Part shown: positions 55,544-64,000 of the stretch, piece after piece
Layout: every line of letters begins with the position of its first letter
Position numbering within the stretch: the stretch's first letter is position 1
Assembly (NCBI RefSeq): GCF_025319965.1
Contig: NZ_CP012549.1
Location: forward strand, 372,001-436,000
Reading direction: 5' to 3'
Origin: Campylobacter sp. RM16187
GTDB lineage: Bacteria; Campylobacterota; Campylobacteria; Campylobacterales; Campylobacteraceae
Length of the DNA stretch: 64,000 nucleotides
Made by a program: the position numbers and the translations under genes
Notes under the pieces: generated by a model
What the model saw: only the letters and a program-made list of their open reading frames with translations
Databases searched by the model: none
Told to the model about the DNA's origin: nothing

Positions 55544-55553
55544 GGAGATAAAA

Positions 55554-56510
55554 ATGCGTGAATTCTCAAAACAAGAAAGAGCTAGGCTTATGGATATAAA
55601 CAATAGGCTTCATGGATTAGAAAAGAGAATTTTGGATGTAGCTATAAAAACTGATAGCTATTTAGCACCGCTTAAAGATAGAGATGAGATATATGATTAT
55701 GATATTGACCTAAAAACCTTTTATAAGGATATAGCCGATAGTGACAAGGTGGTTGTCTCATACAATGAGTGCTTTAGAGGCATATCGCAAGATATGCTTA
55801 AAGAGGATAGCTCAAGTAGTTATTTTTACATCAAAAACCAAAACGAATTTCAGCACTGGGATGATCATCCCATGAGAAATGAGTGGCACTGCTGGTTTTA
55901 TCACTGCCTTTATGATCATACTAATCTTTACTTTGAGGATATATTAGATATTGGAAATATAGATTCAGTATTACAAACAAGTATAGATTATAGTTGCAGG
56001 ACTCTTGAACTTAAGAGATTTGATAGCAGGATGGATTTTTGGTTAACAGATTGCAGTGATGAAGAAAAAGCTGAGATGATGAAGATAAACTCAACCTTGC
56101 AAGATATTCAAGAAACTCTAATAAGCAAGGCTATTTTTCATGAGAATGAATTAAAGCAGAAGTTAGAAGATGACATAATAAAGGGATTTGATATGAATTA
56201 CGAGGTTACTTTTTATCTGAATGAAAAAGATCCTTTGTATAAAGACGATCAAGACAATATAGTAGCCATCATAAGTGAACCGATTAATATGAGCGAAGAG
56301 ATAAAACTATCAACTTTTCAAAACAGATGGAAAAGAAACTGCAATGAATATCTTGGTCTAAGTGCATTTGAAAATCTTAACAAAGACTATCACTGCTATC
56401 TCTTTCATGCTCTTTGCAACCATACTAGCTTACTTGGAGATATAAGCCAGATGTCTGGCATAGGTAAAATAATCTTAGCTATAAAATTTAACGAATACTT
56501 TAAAGCTTAA
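55554..56510 (+). CDS. Hypothetical protein, 318 aa, with tandem duplicated domain
   Basis: Residues about 1-150 and 168-318 share a plan: an N-terminal helix (RARLMDINNRLHGLEKRIL / KAEMMKINSTLQDIQETLI), then WHCWFYHCLYDHTNL and YHCYLFHALCNHTSL. The His/Cys pairs could bind metal. The duplication is old, as identity outside these motifs is low. It lies 10 bp after the 195-aa gene. Function unknown. Confidence 0.6.
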   Translation: MREFSKQERARLMDINNRLHGLEKRILDVAIKTDSYLAPLKDRDEIYDYDIDLKTFYKDIADSDKVVVSYNECFRGISQDMLKEDSSSSYFYIKNQNEFQHWDDHPMRNEWHCWFYHCLYDHTNLYFEDILDIGNIDSVLQTSIDYSCRTLELKRFDSRMDFWLTDCSDEEKAEMMKINSTLQDIQETLISKAIFHENELKQKLEDDIIKGFDMNYEVTFYLNEKDPLYKDDQDNIVAIISEPINMSEEIKLSTFQNRWKRNCNEYLGLSAFENLNKDYHCYLFHALCNHTSLLGDISQMSGIGKIILAIKFNEYFKA

Positions 56511-56521
56511 AAGGATAAATA

Positions 56522-56617
56522 GTGAAAACAAAAGAACAAATCATAAAAAAGCTAAAAGAGGTAATTATAAAAAATCCTACTGTTAGATCAGTATTTATCA
56601 AGCTAAAAGACAAATGA
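56522..56617 (+). CDS. Possible 31-aa peptide before doc
   Basis: GTG frame KTKEQIIKKLKEVIIKNPTV, preceded by AAAGGATAAATA. The stop overlaps the doc ATG (ATGA). Basic and helical. It may be an antitoxin remnant or a coupling peptide. Confidence 0.3.
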   Translation: MKTKEQIIKKLKEVIIKNPTVRSVFIKLKDK

Positions 56618-57000
56618 GATACTTTGATATAAATGAAGCCATAGAGCTTCATGATATCATAATGAGCGAAATAGGTGGCAAGCGTGGATTTAACGAGAGT
56701 CAAATTTCGCTTCTTGACTCTGTGATCTCCTCTATACAAAATGATGATTACTATCCAAGTTTTATAGATAAGCTAACACACCTTATATTCTCTTGTGTTA
56801 AATTTCATCCATTCCTAGATGGCAATAAAAGAAGTGCCATATTTCTAGCAATATTTTTTATGGAACTAAACGACAAGGCTGATATATATGAGGAGTTTGC
56901 AGCTCTAATGGAAGATGTGGTAGTGGAAGTGGCTGCCGGGAATATAAACAAAGATGAACTTAGGCTAATAATAGGTGAGTTTATAAAGCCCTTAAAATAA
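56614..57000 (+). CDS. Doc/Fic-family toxin
   Basis: 128 residues. FHPFLDGNKRSAIF is the Fic/Doc active-site motif (HPFxDGNKR), and GFNESQISLLDSVIS matches the Doc N-terminus. Doc phosphorylates EF-Tu. No Phd-like antitoxin is visible next to it; only the 31-aa peptide and the repeat protein precede it, so one of these may neutralise it, or it acts otherwise. Confidence 0.85.
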   Translation: MRYFDINEAIELHDIIMSEIGGKRGFNESQISLLDSVISSIQNDDYYPSFIDKLTHLIFSCVKFHPFLDGNKRSAIFLAIFFMELNDKADIYEEFAALMEDVVVEVAAGNINKDELRLIIGEFIKPLK

Positions 57001-57007
57001 GGGCTTT
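56985..57007. terminator. Bidirectional hairpin terminator
   Basis: AAAGCCCTTA-AAA-TAAGGGCTTT between convergent doc and the 507-aa gene. Confidence 0.65.
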
Positions 57008-58529
57008 AAGTTATTTTATAAATTTTAGAAATTTCATCAAAAATCAAAACCTTACTTTTTAATACGCTCATATTTTTATCGAACACTTTTAGATTATATT
57101 TCTTTGCCACTGGTTTTTTATCGTTATTTTCTATATTGTATTCGTAAAATAATTCATTTAAATAACTTATAGTATCAATATATTTGTCAGAACCATGTTC
57201 AGGATAACCAAAAGTGCGTGTGATTGAAAAATTTTTATTGATATTTTCAAAAATTTCTTCTATATAATCTCTTAGTTCGCCTTCTTTTCCATAAATATTC
57301 ATAATGTATTTTGCTACAGCTTTGGGTATATAGTATAACTCATAAATTATATCATTAAAACTTTCTTTTAATGGCGAGCTGTAAATACCTATATATAAAT
57401 CATCTAAAACAAAATTATTTTCGTCAATATGTATATTAAATACATGTTTTATGTTTTTTGATTGCTTTTCTTTGGAATAATACAATTTATCATCTTCATT
57501 ATTGATATCTAAGCTATCAATAGTAAGTTTAAAAGTTAATTTTGCCCAGTCTTTAATTTCTTTATCGTTTATGAAAACGTTTGCACTGTGTAAATAAACT
57601 TCGGATATATCGTAGTCTAATGACTTTAAAAAATTTTTACACTCTTTTTCATTTATGCTGTTTTTTAACGCATCCATCTTCTTCTTGTCGGTGTATCCAA
57701 ACTCAAAATATTCTATCCCATAACCATTTACGGATATTGTAATTCCTTGCGTATATGATTTTTTTGTTTCGTAATATACCAATAAACACACAATAACACA
57801 GAAAAGATATTGTGCATTTATGGATTTTTTTGTTTTTACGCATATTTTTTTAATTTCATTTTTTTCTAACTCTTCTATAAAAAATCTTCTTCTTCTATCT
57901 CTTTGTAATATATGATATTGATTTATACTGCAAAATACTTCATCTATAAAATTTACAACATCAGTATATATCTCATTTGCGTGCAGCTCTAATTTATTTT
58001 TTATTGAACGCAAACTTTCTTTTCTGATATAATAAACTTTTTTTAATGCGCATATCCCACTAAAATAAGAATCCAATCTCATATTTGATACAACTATGTT
58101 TTTTATGTCAAAATCCTCTTCTTCATCAAGTTCTATCTTATAAAAAGTTTCACTACTGCCTATATCATCTGCTTTTACAATGAAAGTTCCGGCATTACTA
58201 TTTTTTGAAAATTTGTTTGGTAAAAATAAATCACAACAAAAATTATTCAATTCAGAACCGGAATAATACTGAGTGCTTTTTAATATGTCGTTTTCATAAA
58301 TATCAACAAAAACATCATAAGTGTAAATGCCTGTTTTGCCTCGTATATCTTTTGTTAGGTATATATTGTTTAATACTGGTAAAAGTAGTGTATTCTCTGG
58401 TATAAAATTTGATTCTTTCGCTAAACTATTATTATCTTTTATTGCATTAAACTCATCAGTACTCATCTCTTTAAAAGATAATTCATACGATCTCATGGTT
58501 TTTATACAAATTTGCGCATATTTTTTCAT
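57006..58529 (-). CDS. Large hypothetical protein, 507 aa
   Basis: The start at 58529 is chosen for AAAGGATATTTT just upstream; a longer reading to 58607 would run through AT-rich promoter DNA. The N-terminal part is rich in beta strand (TGIYTYDVFVDIYE), then RRRRFFIEELEKNEIKKI and one hydrophobic stretch AQYLFCVIVCLLVYY. No family recognised. Divergent from the HNH gene and sharing the operator at 58574. Perhaps a defence partner. Confidence 0.65.
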   Translation of the reverse strand: MKKYAQICIKTMRSYELSFKEMSTDEFNAIKDNNSLAKESNFIPENTLLLPVLNNIYLTKDIRGKTGIYTYDVFVDIYENDILKSTQYYSGSELNNFCCDLFLPNKFSKNSNAGTFIVKADDIGSSETFYKIELDEEEDFDIKNIVVSNMRLDSYFSGICALKKVYYIRKESLRSIKNKLELHANEIYTDVVNFIDEVFCSINQYHILQRDRRRRFFIEELEKNEIKKICVKTKKSINAQYLFCVIVCLLVYYETKKSYTQGITISVNGYGIEYFEFGYTDKKKMDALKNSINEKECKNFLKSLDYDISEVYLHSANVFINDKEIKDWAKLTFKLTIDSLDINNEDDKLYYSKEKQSKNIKHVFNIHIDENNFVLDDLYIGIYSSPLKESFNDIIYELYYIPKAVAKYIMNIYGKEGELRDYIEEIFENINKNFSITRTFGYPEHGSDKYIDTISYLNELFYEYNIENNDKKPVAKKYNLKVFDKNMSVLKSKVLIFDEISKIYKIT

Positions 58530-58573
58530 AAAATATCCTTTGGTTTTTTGATATATTATAATTGCTAGAACGA

Positions 58574-58586
58574 GACATTTTATGTC
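58574..58586. promoter_or_regulatory. GACA-N5-TGTC operator in the divergent region between the 507-aa and HNH genes
   Basis: GACATTTTATGTC, 45 bp before the start of the minus-strand gene and 82 bp before the HNH gene. Confidence 0.6.
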
Positions 58587-58667
58587 TATATTTTTTAATA
58601 CAATCACATATAAAATAGATTTGTGATAAAATGATTTCGCAAAAATATTTATACAAAAGGAGAGAAA

Positions 58668-59663
58668 ATGGAATATGATTGGAAAGAAATTTCACTTGCA
58701 ACAAAGGCCCAAATTTTACTTAAATGCATGGATTTGGATTTTTCTAGAGATGGGTATCAGCTTGTTAATATTTATGATAAAAAAAATAAAGTAAGTCCAG
58801 ATTGGTTTTATGATGAAGAAAATAAAATTTTAGTTAAAAGTGCTGAAAAAACCAAGCAAGGTAAATACAATTTTAGCTTCACAAGCGAAAAAAATCAACA
58901 AATTGAAGGTATTATCCAAAAAGTAGATAAAATCATTCTGGGATGTATAGACGTACAGGAAGATATTATTTACAGAATAGAGATAGACGATTTAAGCAAG
59001 ATTCTGCAAGAGCTTGAAACTAGCAAGAGAAATGGCAAGGCATATACATTAACAATAGATAACCCAAAAACAGAAAAAGATAAAAAAATATTAGAAATAA
59101 ATATAAAAGAAAAGTATTTTGAGAGTTGGAAAATACTTTCTCGAGCTGAAAAAATGACTACAAATAAAAGAGTTGCTGAATTTGGAGGGATGAGTATATT
59201 TTATAACTGGTATAAGAAAATAGGAAATGAAGATGCAAGTTGCATGAGTAAAAAGAAATGCTGCTATTGTGGTGTCAAAGAAAAAGATCTTGAAAAATAC
59301 TTTAATGAAAACAACTCGCAGTATAATGAATCCAAACGACACAGGGGCAAGAAGCTAGAGGTAGAACGTATTGTTAGTATTGGAGATAAAAACAAATACT
59401 CTCATGAAAATTGTAACCTAGCTTGCTATATCTGCAACAACGCAAAAAGTGATTTTATATCTGCAAAAGATTTTAAGCCTATCGCAAGAGGAATAAATGA
59501 ATTTTGGAATAATTGTTTTAAGAAAAATAAATTTGATGCCAAAGCAGAATTTCATGAAAACTCAACCATTTGGACAATAGATTTTGACACACCGATGCAG
59601 TGGAAAATTAAATCTCCGACTCCTCTGCTGTCACACAGTGTAAAGCCCCGCCGAGTTTTATAA
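58668..59663 (+). CDS. HNH-like nuclease domain protein, 331 aa
   Basis: The N-terminal about 160 residues are of unknown type. Then comes CCYCGVKEKDL, KLEVERIVSIGDKN and ENCNLACYICNNAKSDF, the zinc-ribbon HNH frame. Where most HNH enzymes have Asp-His after the Leu-Glu strand, this has Glu-Arg, so the usual first catalytic His is missing. It could be a variant family or a non-cleaving domain. Its end overlaps the convergent gene by 56 bp. Confidence 0.75.
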   Translation: MEYDWKEISLATKAQILLKCMDLDFSRDGYQLVNIYDKKNKVSPDWFYDEENKILVKSAEKTKQGKYNFSFTSEKNQQIEGIIQKVDKIILGCIDVQEDIIYRIEIDDLSKILQELETSKRNGKAYTLTIDNPKTEKDKKILEINIKEKYFESWKILSRAEKMTTNKRVAEFGGMSIFYNWYKKIGNEDASCMSKKKCCYCGVKEKDLEKYFNENNSQYNESKRHRGKKLEVERIVSIGDKNKYSHENCNLACYICNNAKSDFISAKDFKPIARGINEFWNNCFKKNKFDAKAEFHENSTIWTIDFDTPMQWKIKSPTPLLSHSVKPRRVL

Positions 59664-60405
59664 TCTCACTAAAATTTATAGGCTCTATTAGGCAGTCTTT
59701 GTAAATTTCTTCAAGCTGTCTTAGAGCCAAACCGTCCTCATCTATACCGTAAATAGGAACTATTAAAATATTCTTAATTTTAATAAAATTTAAGTATGCA
59801 CCCCAGTCTCTATCTTTAGTAAAAAAATTATCACTGTATTTCATCGACTTGATATTTAGCTTATGGGATTTAAGGGTCTTTAAAATTTTATCGTTGAAAG
59901 TCCTGCTCTCATTTGAAAAATCATTTATAAGTACGCTATTTTCATCTATCCATCTTACCATGCTGTCACTATGTCCATACATGTCATAAGGCTGTTTTGG
60001 TATAATTATAAGCTCATTAAGACCACATTTTTGCTTTATGATTTTGATGATTTCGTCTTTTGACTTTAACGGATTTTCTTTGAAAATTTTATCAGTCATG
60101 ATGGCTTTGTTTTTATATCTTACAAAATTGCCACCATCCATCACTAAGTCTATATGATTATCAGTATAAGGAATTTTTGTTCTTATGTTTTTATACTTAT
60201 CATCTTTTAAGTAGTCAGGATCATAAACGTAAGAGACAAGGCTTGCATTTTCAAGCATTAATGGCATAAAATCTCTCATCCAAATATCTTTTGTTTTTAA
60301 AATTCGATAATTTATTTTGTATTTATAGAGAATTGAGCATAAAGCATTTGCGATTCGCGGATGATTTTCAAACAAAAGGTTTGATAAAAGGATTTTATGA
60401 CTCAT
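59608..60405 (-). CDS. Agmatine/peptidyl-arginine deiminase-family protein
   Basis: 265 residues. DIWMRDFMPLM, VMDGGNFVRY, GHSDSMVRWID and the C-terminal GGALHCVTAE with the catalytic Cys are the family motifs. Known members hydrolyse the guanidino group of agmatine or arginine. It is shorter than typical agmatine deiminase (about 330-370), and surrounded by defence-type genes rather than polyamine genes, so the substrate is uncertain. Confidence 0.85.
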   Translation of the reverse strand: MSHKILLSNLLFENHPRIANALCSILYKYKINYRILKTKDIWMRDFMPLMLENASLVSYVYDPDYLKDDKYKNIRTKIPYTDNHIDLVMDGGNFVRYKNKAIMTDKIFKENPLKSKDEIIKIIKQKCGLNELIIIPKQPYDMYGHSDSMVRWIDENSVLINDFSNESRTFNDKILKTLKSHKLNIKSMKYSDNFFTKDRDWGAYLNFIKIKNILIVPIYGIDEDGLALRQLEEIYKDCLIEPINFSEIIKLGGALHCVTAEESEI

Positions 60406-60466
60406 ATTAATTCCTGTGCTGATACTAAGTAAAAAAGATACTTATGCAATATTACTCTTAAAACAA

Positions 60467-60479
60467 GACATAAGATGTC
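60467..60479. promoter_or_regulatory. GACA-N5-TGTC operator before the 80-aa gene
   Basis: GACATAAGATGTC, about 85 bp before the ATG at 60563. Confidence 0.5.
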
Positions 60480-60562
60480 TTAAAAGCATTGTTAGAATTT
60501 CCAATATCATAAATTTAGCTACTGCTAGTAGATAAAATAAGTTTAAAGAATGAGGAGCAAGT

Positions 60563-60805
60563 ATGCTAAACAATATACTAATAATCTCAAAAGAAGTCTA
60601 TAGATGGTCTTTGGATGAAAAATCAAAACCTAACGGAGTGATGATTTATGATAACTATAGAGCCTTGCATAATCTTTGCAAATCGATAGAAATAGCAGCT
60701 AATCACTATCTGGACTTAGAATTTGATAATCCAATACTAACAGAAACAAAGAGCTTTAAAACGCCGATTGATAAAAAATTCGGCCTTGTCCAAAAAACTG
60801 TGTAA
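60563..60805 (+). pseudogene. Hypothetical gene interrupted by an IS256-family element
   Basis: 80 readable codons (MLNNILIISKEVYRWSLDE...), with a GAGGAGCAAGT ribosome site. The stop TAA is supplied by the IS terminal repeat, so the natural C-terminus is lost. What is left is helical and acidic; no family recognised. Confidence 0.55.
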
Positions 60806-62105
60806 ATGCTTTCTTTTAATTTATCAAAAAGAAACCCTTTTGTCAAATAGTATAGCAAATTGATTAACGGCAAGAGGCCAATTCCTTATAGGCATAGTCC
60901 ACCTTTTACTCGCATTGCGTATCGTAAGATACATCACTTTATATATCGAATCATCATCCGGAAAGCTTGATTTATTGCGAGTGATTTTTCTTAAGCTGAA
61001 GTTTAACGATTCAATCGCATTCGTAGTATAAATAGCTTTTCGGATTTCTTCAGGATAATTAAAAAACTCACTTAGCTCATTCCAATTCCTCTGCCAAGCA
61101 GCTTTAATCATCGGATACTTCTCATCCCATTTCTTTCCAAAATCTTCAAGAGCTTCGGCTCCGGCCTTTTCATTTATAGCTGAATATACTTCTTTCAAGT
61201 CTTTGCATACAGCTTTAAGGTCTTTGTAAGAAACAAATTTGGTAGAGCTTCTAACCATATGAACTATGCAATGCTGTATATGAGTATCCGGAAATACTGC
61301 TTTTACCGCTTCAGGAAATCCGGTAAGCCCATCCATGCAGGCTATAAGAATATCTTCAGTCCCTCGGTTCTTTATCTCACTAAGAACTCCCATCCAAAAT
61401 TTTGCTCCTTCTGTATTAGATAGCCAAAGCCCTAATACCTCTTTTTTGCCTTCCCAATTGATTGCCAAAGCTACATATAAGGCTTTATTGACGTTTTTTC
61501 CGTCTTGACGGCAATTAACACGTAAAGCATCTAGAAATAAAATAGGGTATGATTTATCTAGCGGACGGTTTTGCCATTCTCTGACATCCATCATTACTGA
61601 TTCCGTTACATTCGAAATAAGTTCCGCTGAAACATTTACACCATACACTTCCTGTAAGTGTCGCTGAATGTCACGGCAACTCATACCGTATGAATACATC
61701 GAAATAATCTGATCGTTGAACAATGGACTTCGTTTCTCATGCTTAGGAATAATAACAGGCTCGAATGTACTGTTTCTGTCTCGCGGTACATGTATATCAG
61801 TAGTACTGTTATCATCCAAAATTACACTCTTCTCAGTATAACCGTTACGGCTGTTACCGGTGTTGTCCCCTGCATTGTCGTGCTTTCTGTAACCAAGATG
61901 CTCATCCATTTCGGCTTCCAACACCCGCTCATAGAACCTACTCGTAAGCTGTCTCAAAAGCCCATCACTACCGGTAAGTTCGTCTTTTGTCATCCCATGA
62001 AAATCTAGCTTGTCAAGCATCAAATCGATTACATCTTTTTCTTTTTTCTTTCTTTTGGCTGTCATAATATTTCTCCTAGTATATCATTTTTCAGCCATTT
62101 ACACA
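60799..62105 (-). mobile_element. IS256-family insertion sequence
   Basis: About 1.3 kb with one transposase gene. TGTGTAAATG at 60799 is repeated inverted as CATTTACACA at 62096-62105, the likely core of the terminal repeats. I see no clear target-site duplication at these exact ends, so the boundary may be a few bases off. Confidence 0.8.
60824..62065 (-). CDS. tnp: IS256-family (mutator type) transposase
   Basis: 413 residues, full length for the family. LLRQLTSRFYERVLEAEMDEHLGY at the N-terminus, FLDALRVNCR with the first Asp, ACMDGLTGFPEAV with the second, and YTTNAIESLNFSLR with the Glu complete the DDE set. Appears intact. Confidence 0.96.
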   Translation of the reverse strand: MTAKRKKKEKDVIDLMLDKLDFHGMTKDELTGSDGLLRQLTSRFYERVLEAEMDEHLGYRKHDNAGDNTGNSRNGYTEKSVILDDNSTTDIHVPRDRNSTFEPVIIPKHEKRSPLFNDQIISMYSYGMSCRDIQRHLQEVYGVNVSAELISNVTESVMMDVREWQNRPLDKSYPILFLDALRVNCRQDGKNVNKALYVALAINWEGKKEVLGLWLSNTEGAKFWMGVLSEIKNRGTEDILIACMDGLTGFPEAVKAVFPDTHIQHCIVHMVRSSTKFVSYKDLKAVCKDLKEVYSAINEKAGAEALEDFGKKWDEKYPMIKAAWQRNWNELSEFFNYPEEIRKAIYTTNAIESLNFSLRKITRNKSSFPDDDSIYKVMYLTIRNASKRWTMPIRNWPLAVNQFAILFDKRVSF

Positions 62106-62220
62106 ATTTATTTTATAGGGTCTTTATTATCGAAAACTACGATATAAGCGAGCTTTTAATTTAGACTTAAAAGTGGATTGTGCTTATAAATTTATTTGTT
62201 TACCAACCAACCAGAGCCGG

Positions 62221-64000
62221 TTAAAACCCGACTCTGTTTGAACTATTTTCTACACCCTTATGCTTTATCTCTTCATTTAGTCTATTTATAAAATCATCAG
62301 CATCTTTAATAGGACTAAATTTATTTGATCTTAAAACAGCAGCAAAATCCCCAAGTGTTAATAGAGAAAAACTAAGAAGTCTATCTTTTGTGAATTTTGA
62401 AACTTTTAGTCCTAACAACTCACACTCTTTCATAAATAGCTTTTGAGCTTGTTTTGGTTTCAAATAGCCAAACTCTATCTTCATATCAAATCTTCTTATA
62501 CTAGCCTTATCAAGTCTATCTATAAGGTTTGTAGTAGCTATAAATACTCCTTCAAAGCTTTCCATCTGAGTCAGCATCTCATTTACCTGACTTACCTCCC
62601 AGCTTCTAGTAGCTTCATTTCTATCTTGTAAAAACGTATCAACTTCATCAAATACAAGCACGGCTTTTTTCTCTTTAGCCTCTTTAAATGCCTTGGCTAT
62701 ATTCTTTTCGGTTTCACCTACATAAGCATCCATAAGATCGCTTGCTTTTTTGATAATTATCTTTGAGCCTAAGCTTTTAGCTATAAATTTTGCATAAGCA
62801 CTCTTACCGGTTCCTGCCGGACCATATATACAAAGTCTTGCATTTTTGCTTGACTTTATGCCCTCTGCAAGCTCTTTTAAATTTAAACTAGAATTTATTA
62901 TGCTTGCATCATAGCTCTTTGGCAGTTCTATCTTCTCTTCTTTATTTTTCTTTTCTTTTTTATCAAATCTATATCCTTGAGCTTTGAGATTATTTTTTAT
63001 AAGATCTTTAAAGATTTTATCTTTCTCATCACTATTTAAATTTGATACAACCTTTGTTGCATTAGAGATAAGAGCAGGAGCTATAAATTTATTTTTAGAT
63101 ATCTTTTTAAGCACTTTTTCACTTATTTGCCCATTGGTGTATTGTGTTAATATTTCAAGTCTCTTTGCTTTAGGCGGTATCTTAAACTCTATAACCATAT
63201 CAAATCTTCTGATGTAGGCATCGTCTATTTCATAAATATCGTTGGTTAGCCAGAAGGTTGGGACACAATTGGTTTCAAGGGTGTTATTTAAGAAAGCCTT
63301 TGATATTCTTTGTTCATCTTTAAATACATCTTCTACTTCATCAAACATAATAACATCATGCTTGCTGTCTAACACTCTATCGGCAACCAAAAGAGATGCG
63401 AAACGTGCCTCTCCTGTATAGTTATCAAGAGAGTATCTATTGGTATATGATATCTCGTAAAGGTTTTTACCTAATGTTGCCGATAGCATTTTTACGAACT
63501 CTGTTTTTCCGGTTCCTGGTTTGCCGTAAAGAAGTATGTTTGTGCCTTTATTGCTGCTTAAAATATGAGTTTTTATCATGTTTTCATCTACAGGTATATG
63601 TCTAAAATCATCAAATTTCAGTAAAGATAGATCTGATTTAAAAAAACTTGATTTAAATACATCTATAACATTGCTATGACCTACCAGCATATCTGTACTA
63701 AAATAGGAGTAGAAAAAATCAAACGCACTTCCTAAATTGATATTTTGCGTAGTGTCTAGTTTTAAAACTCTACTTTGTCTTAGTTTCGAGCTTGGATGAA
63801 GAGATTTTTTAATAATATGTGAAGGAATATCAAGTATGGCGCCTAAAATATTGTAAAATGCTATGATATGAACTCTTCCGAGATCATAAAAAACATCTCT
63901 TAACGCTTCAAATTCATTTGTTAATATTGCAAATTCCAATATCTTTTTATCTTCATCGCTAAGATTAAGTGTTTTAGATAGAGCCTCCAAATTTTTGTCG
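62221..64000 (-). CDS. Tandem AAA+ ATPase (5' end outside window)
   Basis: At least 592 residues; the frame stays open to the window edge (DKN precedes the TTG at 63990), so the start lies beyond. There are two AAA modules: LLYGKPGTGKTEFV with DVIMFDEVEDV, and CIYGPAGTGKSAYA with VLVFDEVDTFL; each has a second region of homology with an Arg-finger-like RRFDM. Such two-ring ATPases remodel proteins or DNA complexes. An unknown partner may lie outside. Confidence 0.85.
   Translation of the reverse strand, partial: DKNLEALSKTLNLSDEDKKILEFAILTNEFEALRDVFYDLGRVHIIAFYNILGAILDIPSHIIKKSLHPSSKLRQSRVLKLDTTQNINLGSAFDFFYSYFSTDMLVGHSNVIDVFKSSFFKSDLSLLKFDDFRHIPVDENMIKTHILSSNKGTNILLYGKPGTGKTEFVKMLSATLGKNLYEISYTNRYSLDNYTGEARFASLLVADRVLDSKHDVIMFDEVEDVFKDEQRISKAFLNNTLETNCVPTFWLTNDIYEIDDAYIRRFDMVIEFKIPPKAKRLEILTQYTNGQISEKVLKKISKNKFIAPALISNATKVVSNLNSDEKDKIFKDLIKNNLKAQGYRFDKKEKKNKEEKIELPKSYDASIINSSLNLKELAEGIKSSKNARLCIYGPAGTGKSAYAKFIAKSLGSKIIIKKASDLMDAYVGETEKNIAKAFKEAKEKKAVLVFDEVDTFLQDRNEATRSWEVSQVNEMLTQMESFEGVFIATTNLIDRLDKASIRRFDMKIEFGYLKPKQAQKLFMKECELLGLKVSKFTKDRLLSFSLLTLGDFAAVLRSNKFSPIKDADDFINRLNEEIKHKGVENSSNRVGF

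Noticed and set aside
60790-62114. Target-site duplication of the IS256 element
   Set aside because: The bases next to the assumed ends do not match, so none is claimed.

Overview
The window looks like an accessory and defence-rich stretch of a Campylobacter-type chromosome or large plasmid (Campylobacterota). DNA is AT-rich, Ile is mostly ATA, promoters are TATAAT -10 boxes with poor -35 boxes, and several protein families (RT-Cas1, int plus MobV cassettes, shufflon-type hsdS) fit that group. The species cannot be named from sequence alone. There are no rRNA genes, no complete tRNA and no housekeeping genes.

0-11.5 kb is a type III CRISPR-Cas locus. It holds the end of a Csm5-like gene, a five-sORF cluster, a 26-repeat array read on the minus strand, its leader, cas2, a reverse transcriptase-Cas1 fusion and cas6. 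Divergent from these are csx20 (predicted ring nuclease), a CARF-HEPN RNase, the DarTG toxin-antitoxin pair, and a convergent WYL regulator. Every spacer can be read in coding sense on the plus strand, so crRNAs would be antisense to mRNA. Several spacers carry Shine-Dalgarno plus start codon or a stop codon, and about nine tile one conserved protein segment.

11.5-49 kb is a stack of integrated or mobilizable modules. Four copies of a tRNA-3'-end-like sequence (CAGCATCCGGAGCCAT) and two near-identical 1.65-kb int/att blocks mark the joints. The modules hold a HipA-like kinase; an array of lipase (putative type VI effector) and membrane immunity-like genes with recombined tails and pseudogenes; a HigBA pair; a MobV-like relaxase; a type I R-M system with an 897-bp inverted-repeat hsdS shufflon and its own recombinase; two toxin-antitoxin pairs whose toxins are frameshifted; a second type I R-M operon with foreign-looking codon use; and a ColE1-like mob region with overlapping frames in which one extra T breaks two genes at once.

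49-64 kb is a second defence-like island. It has DUF2779 and PD-(D/E)XK nucleases, DUF1643, Sir2, a second WYL regulator, a tandem-repeat protein with a Doc/Fic toxin, an HNH protein, an agmatine-deiminase-like enzyme, an IS256-family element and a double AAA+ ATPase cut by the window edge.

A palindrome GACA-N5(6)-TGTC, usually close to a TATAAT box, recurs upstream of the sORF cluster, darTG, DUF2779, the repeat protein/doc group, the 507-aa/HNH pair and the 80-aa gene. A related tandem form sits between the WYL gene and a 51-aa basic protein. This suggests one WYL-controlled regulon joining operons that are up to 60 kb apart.
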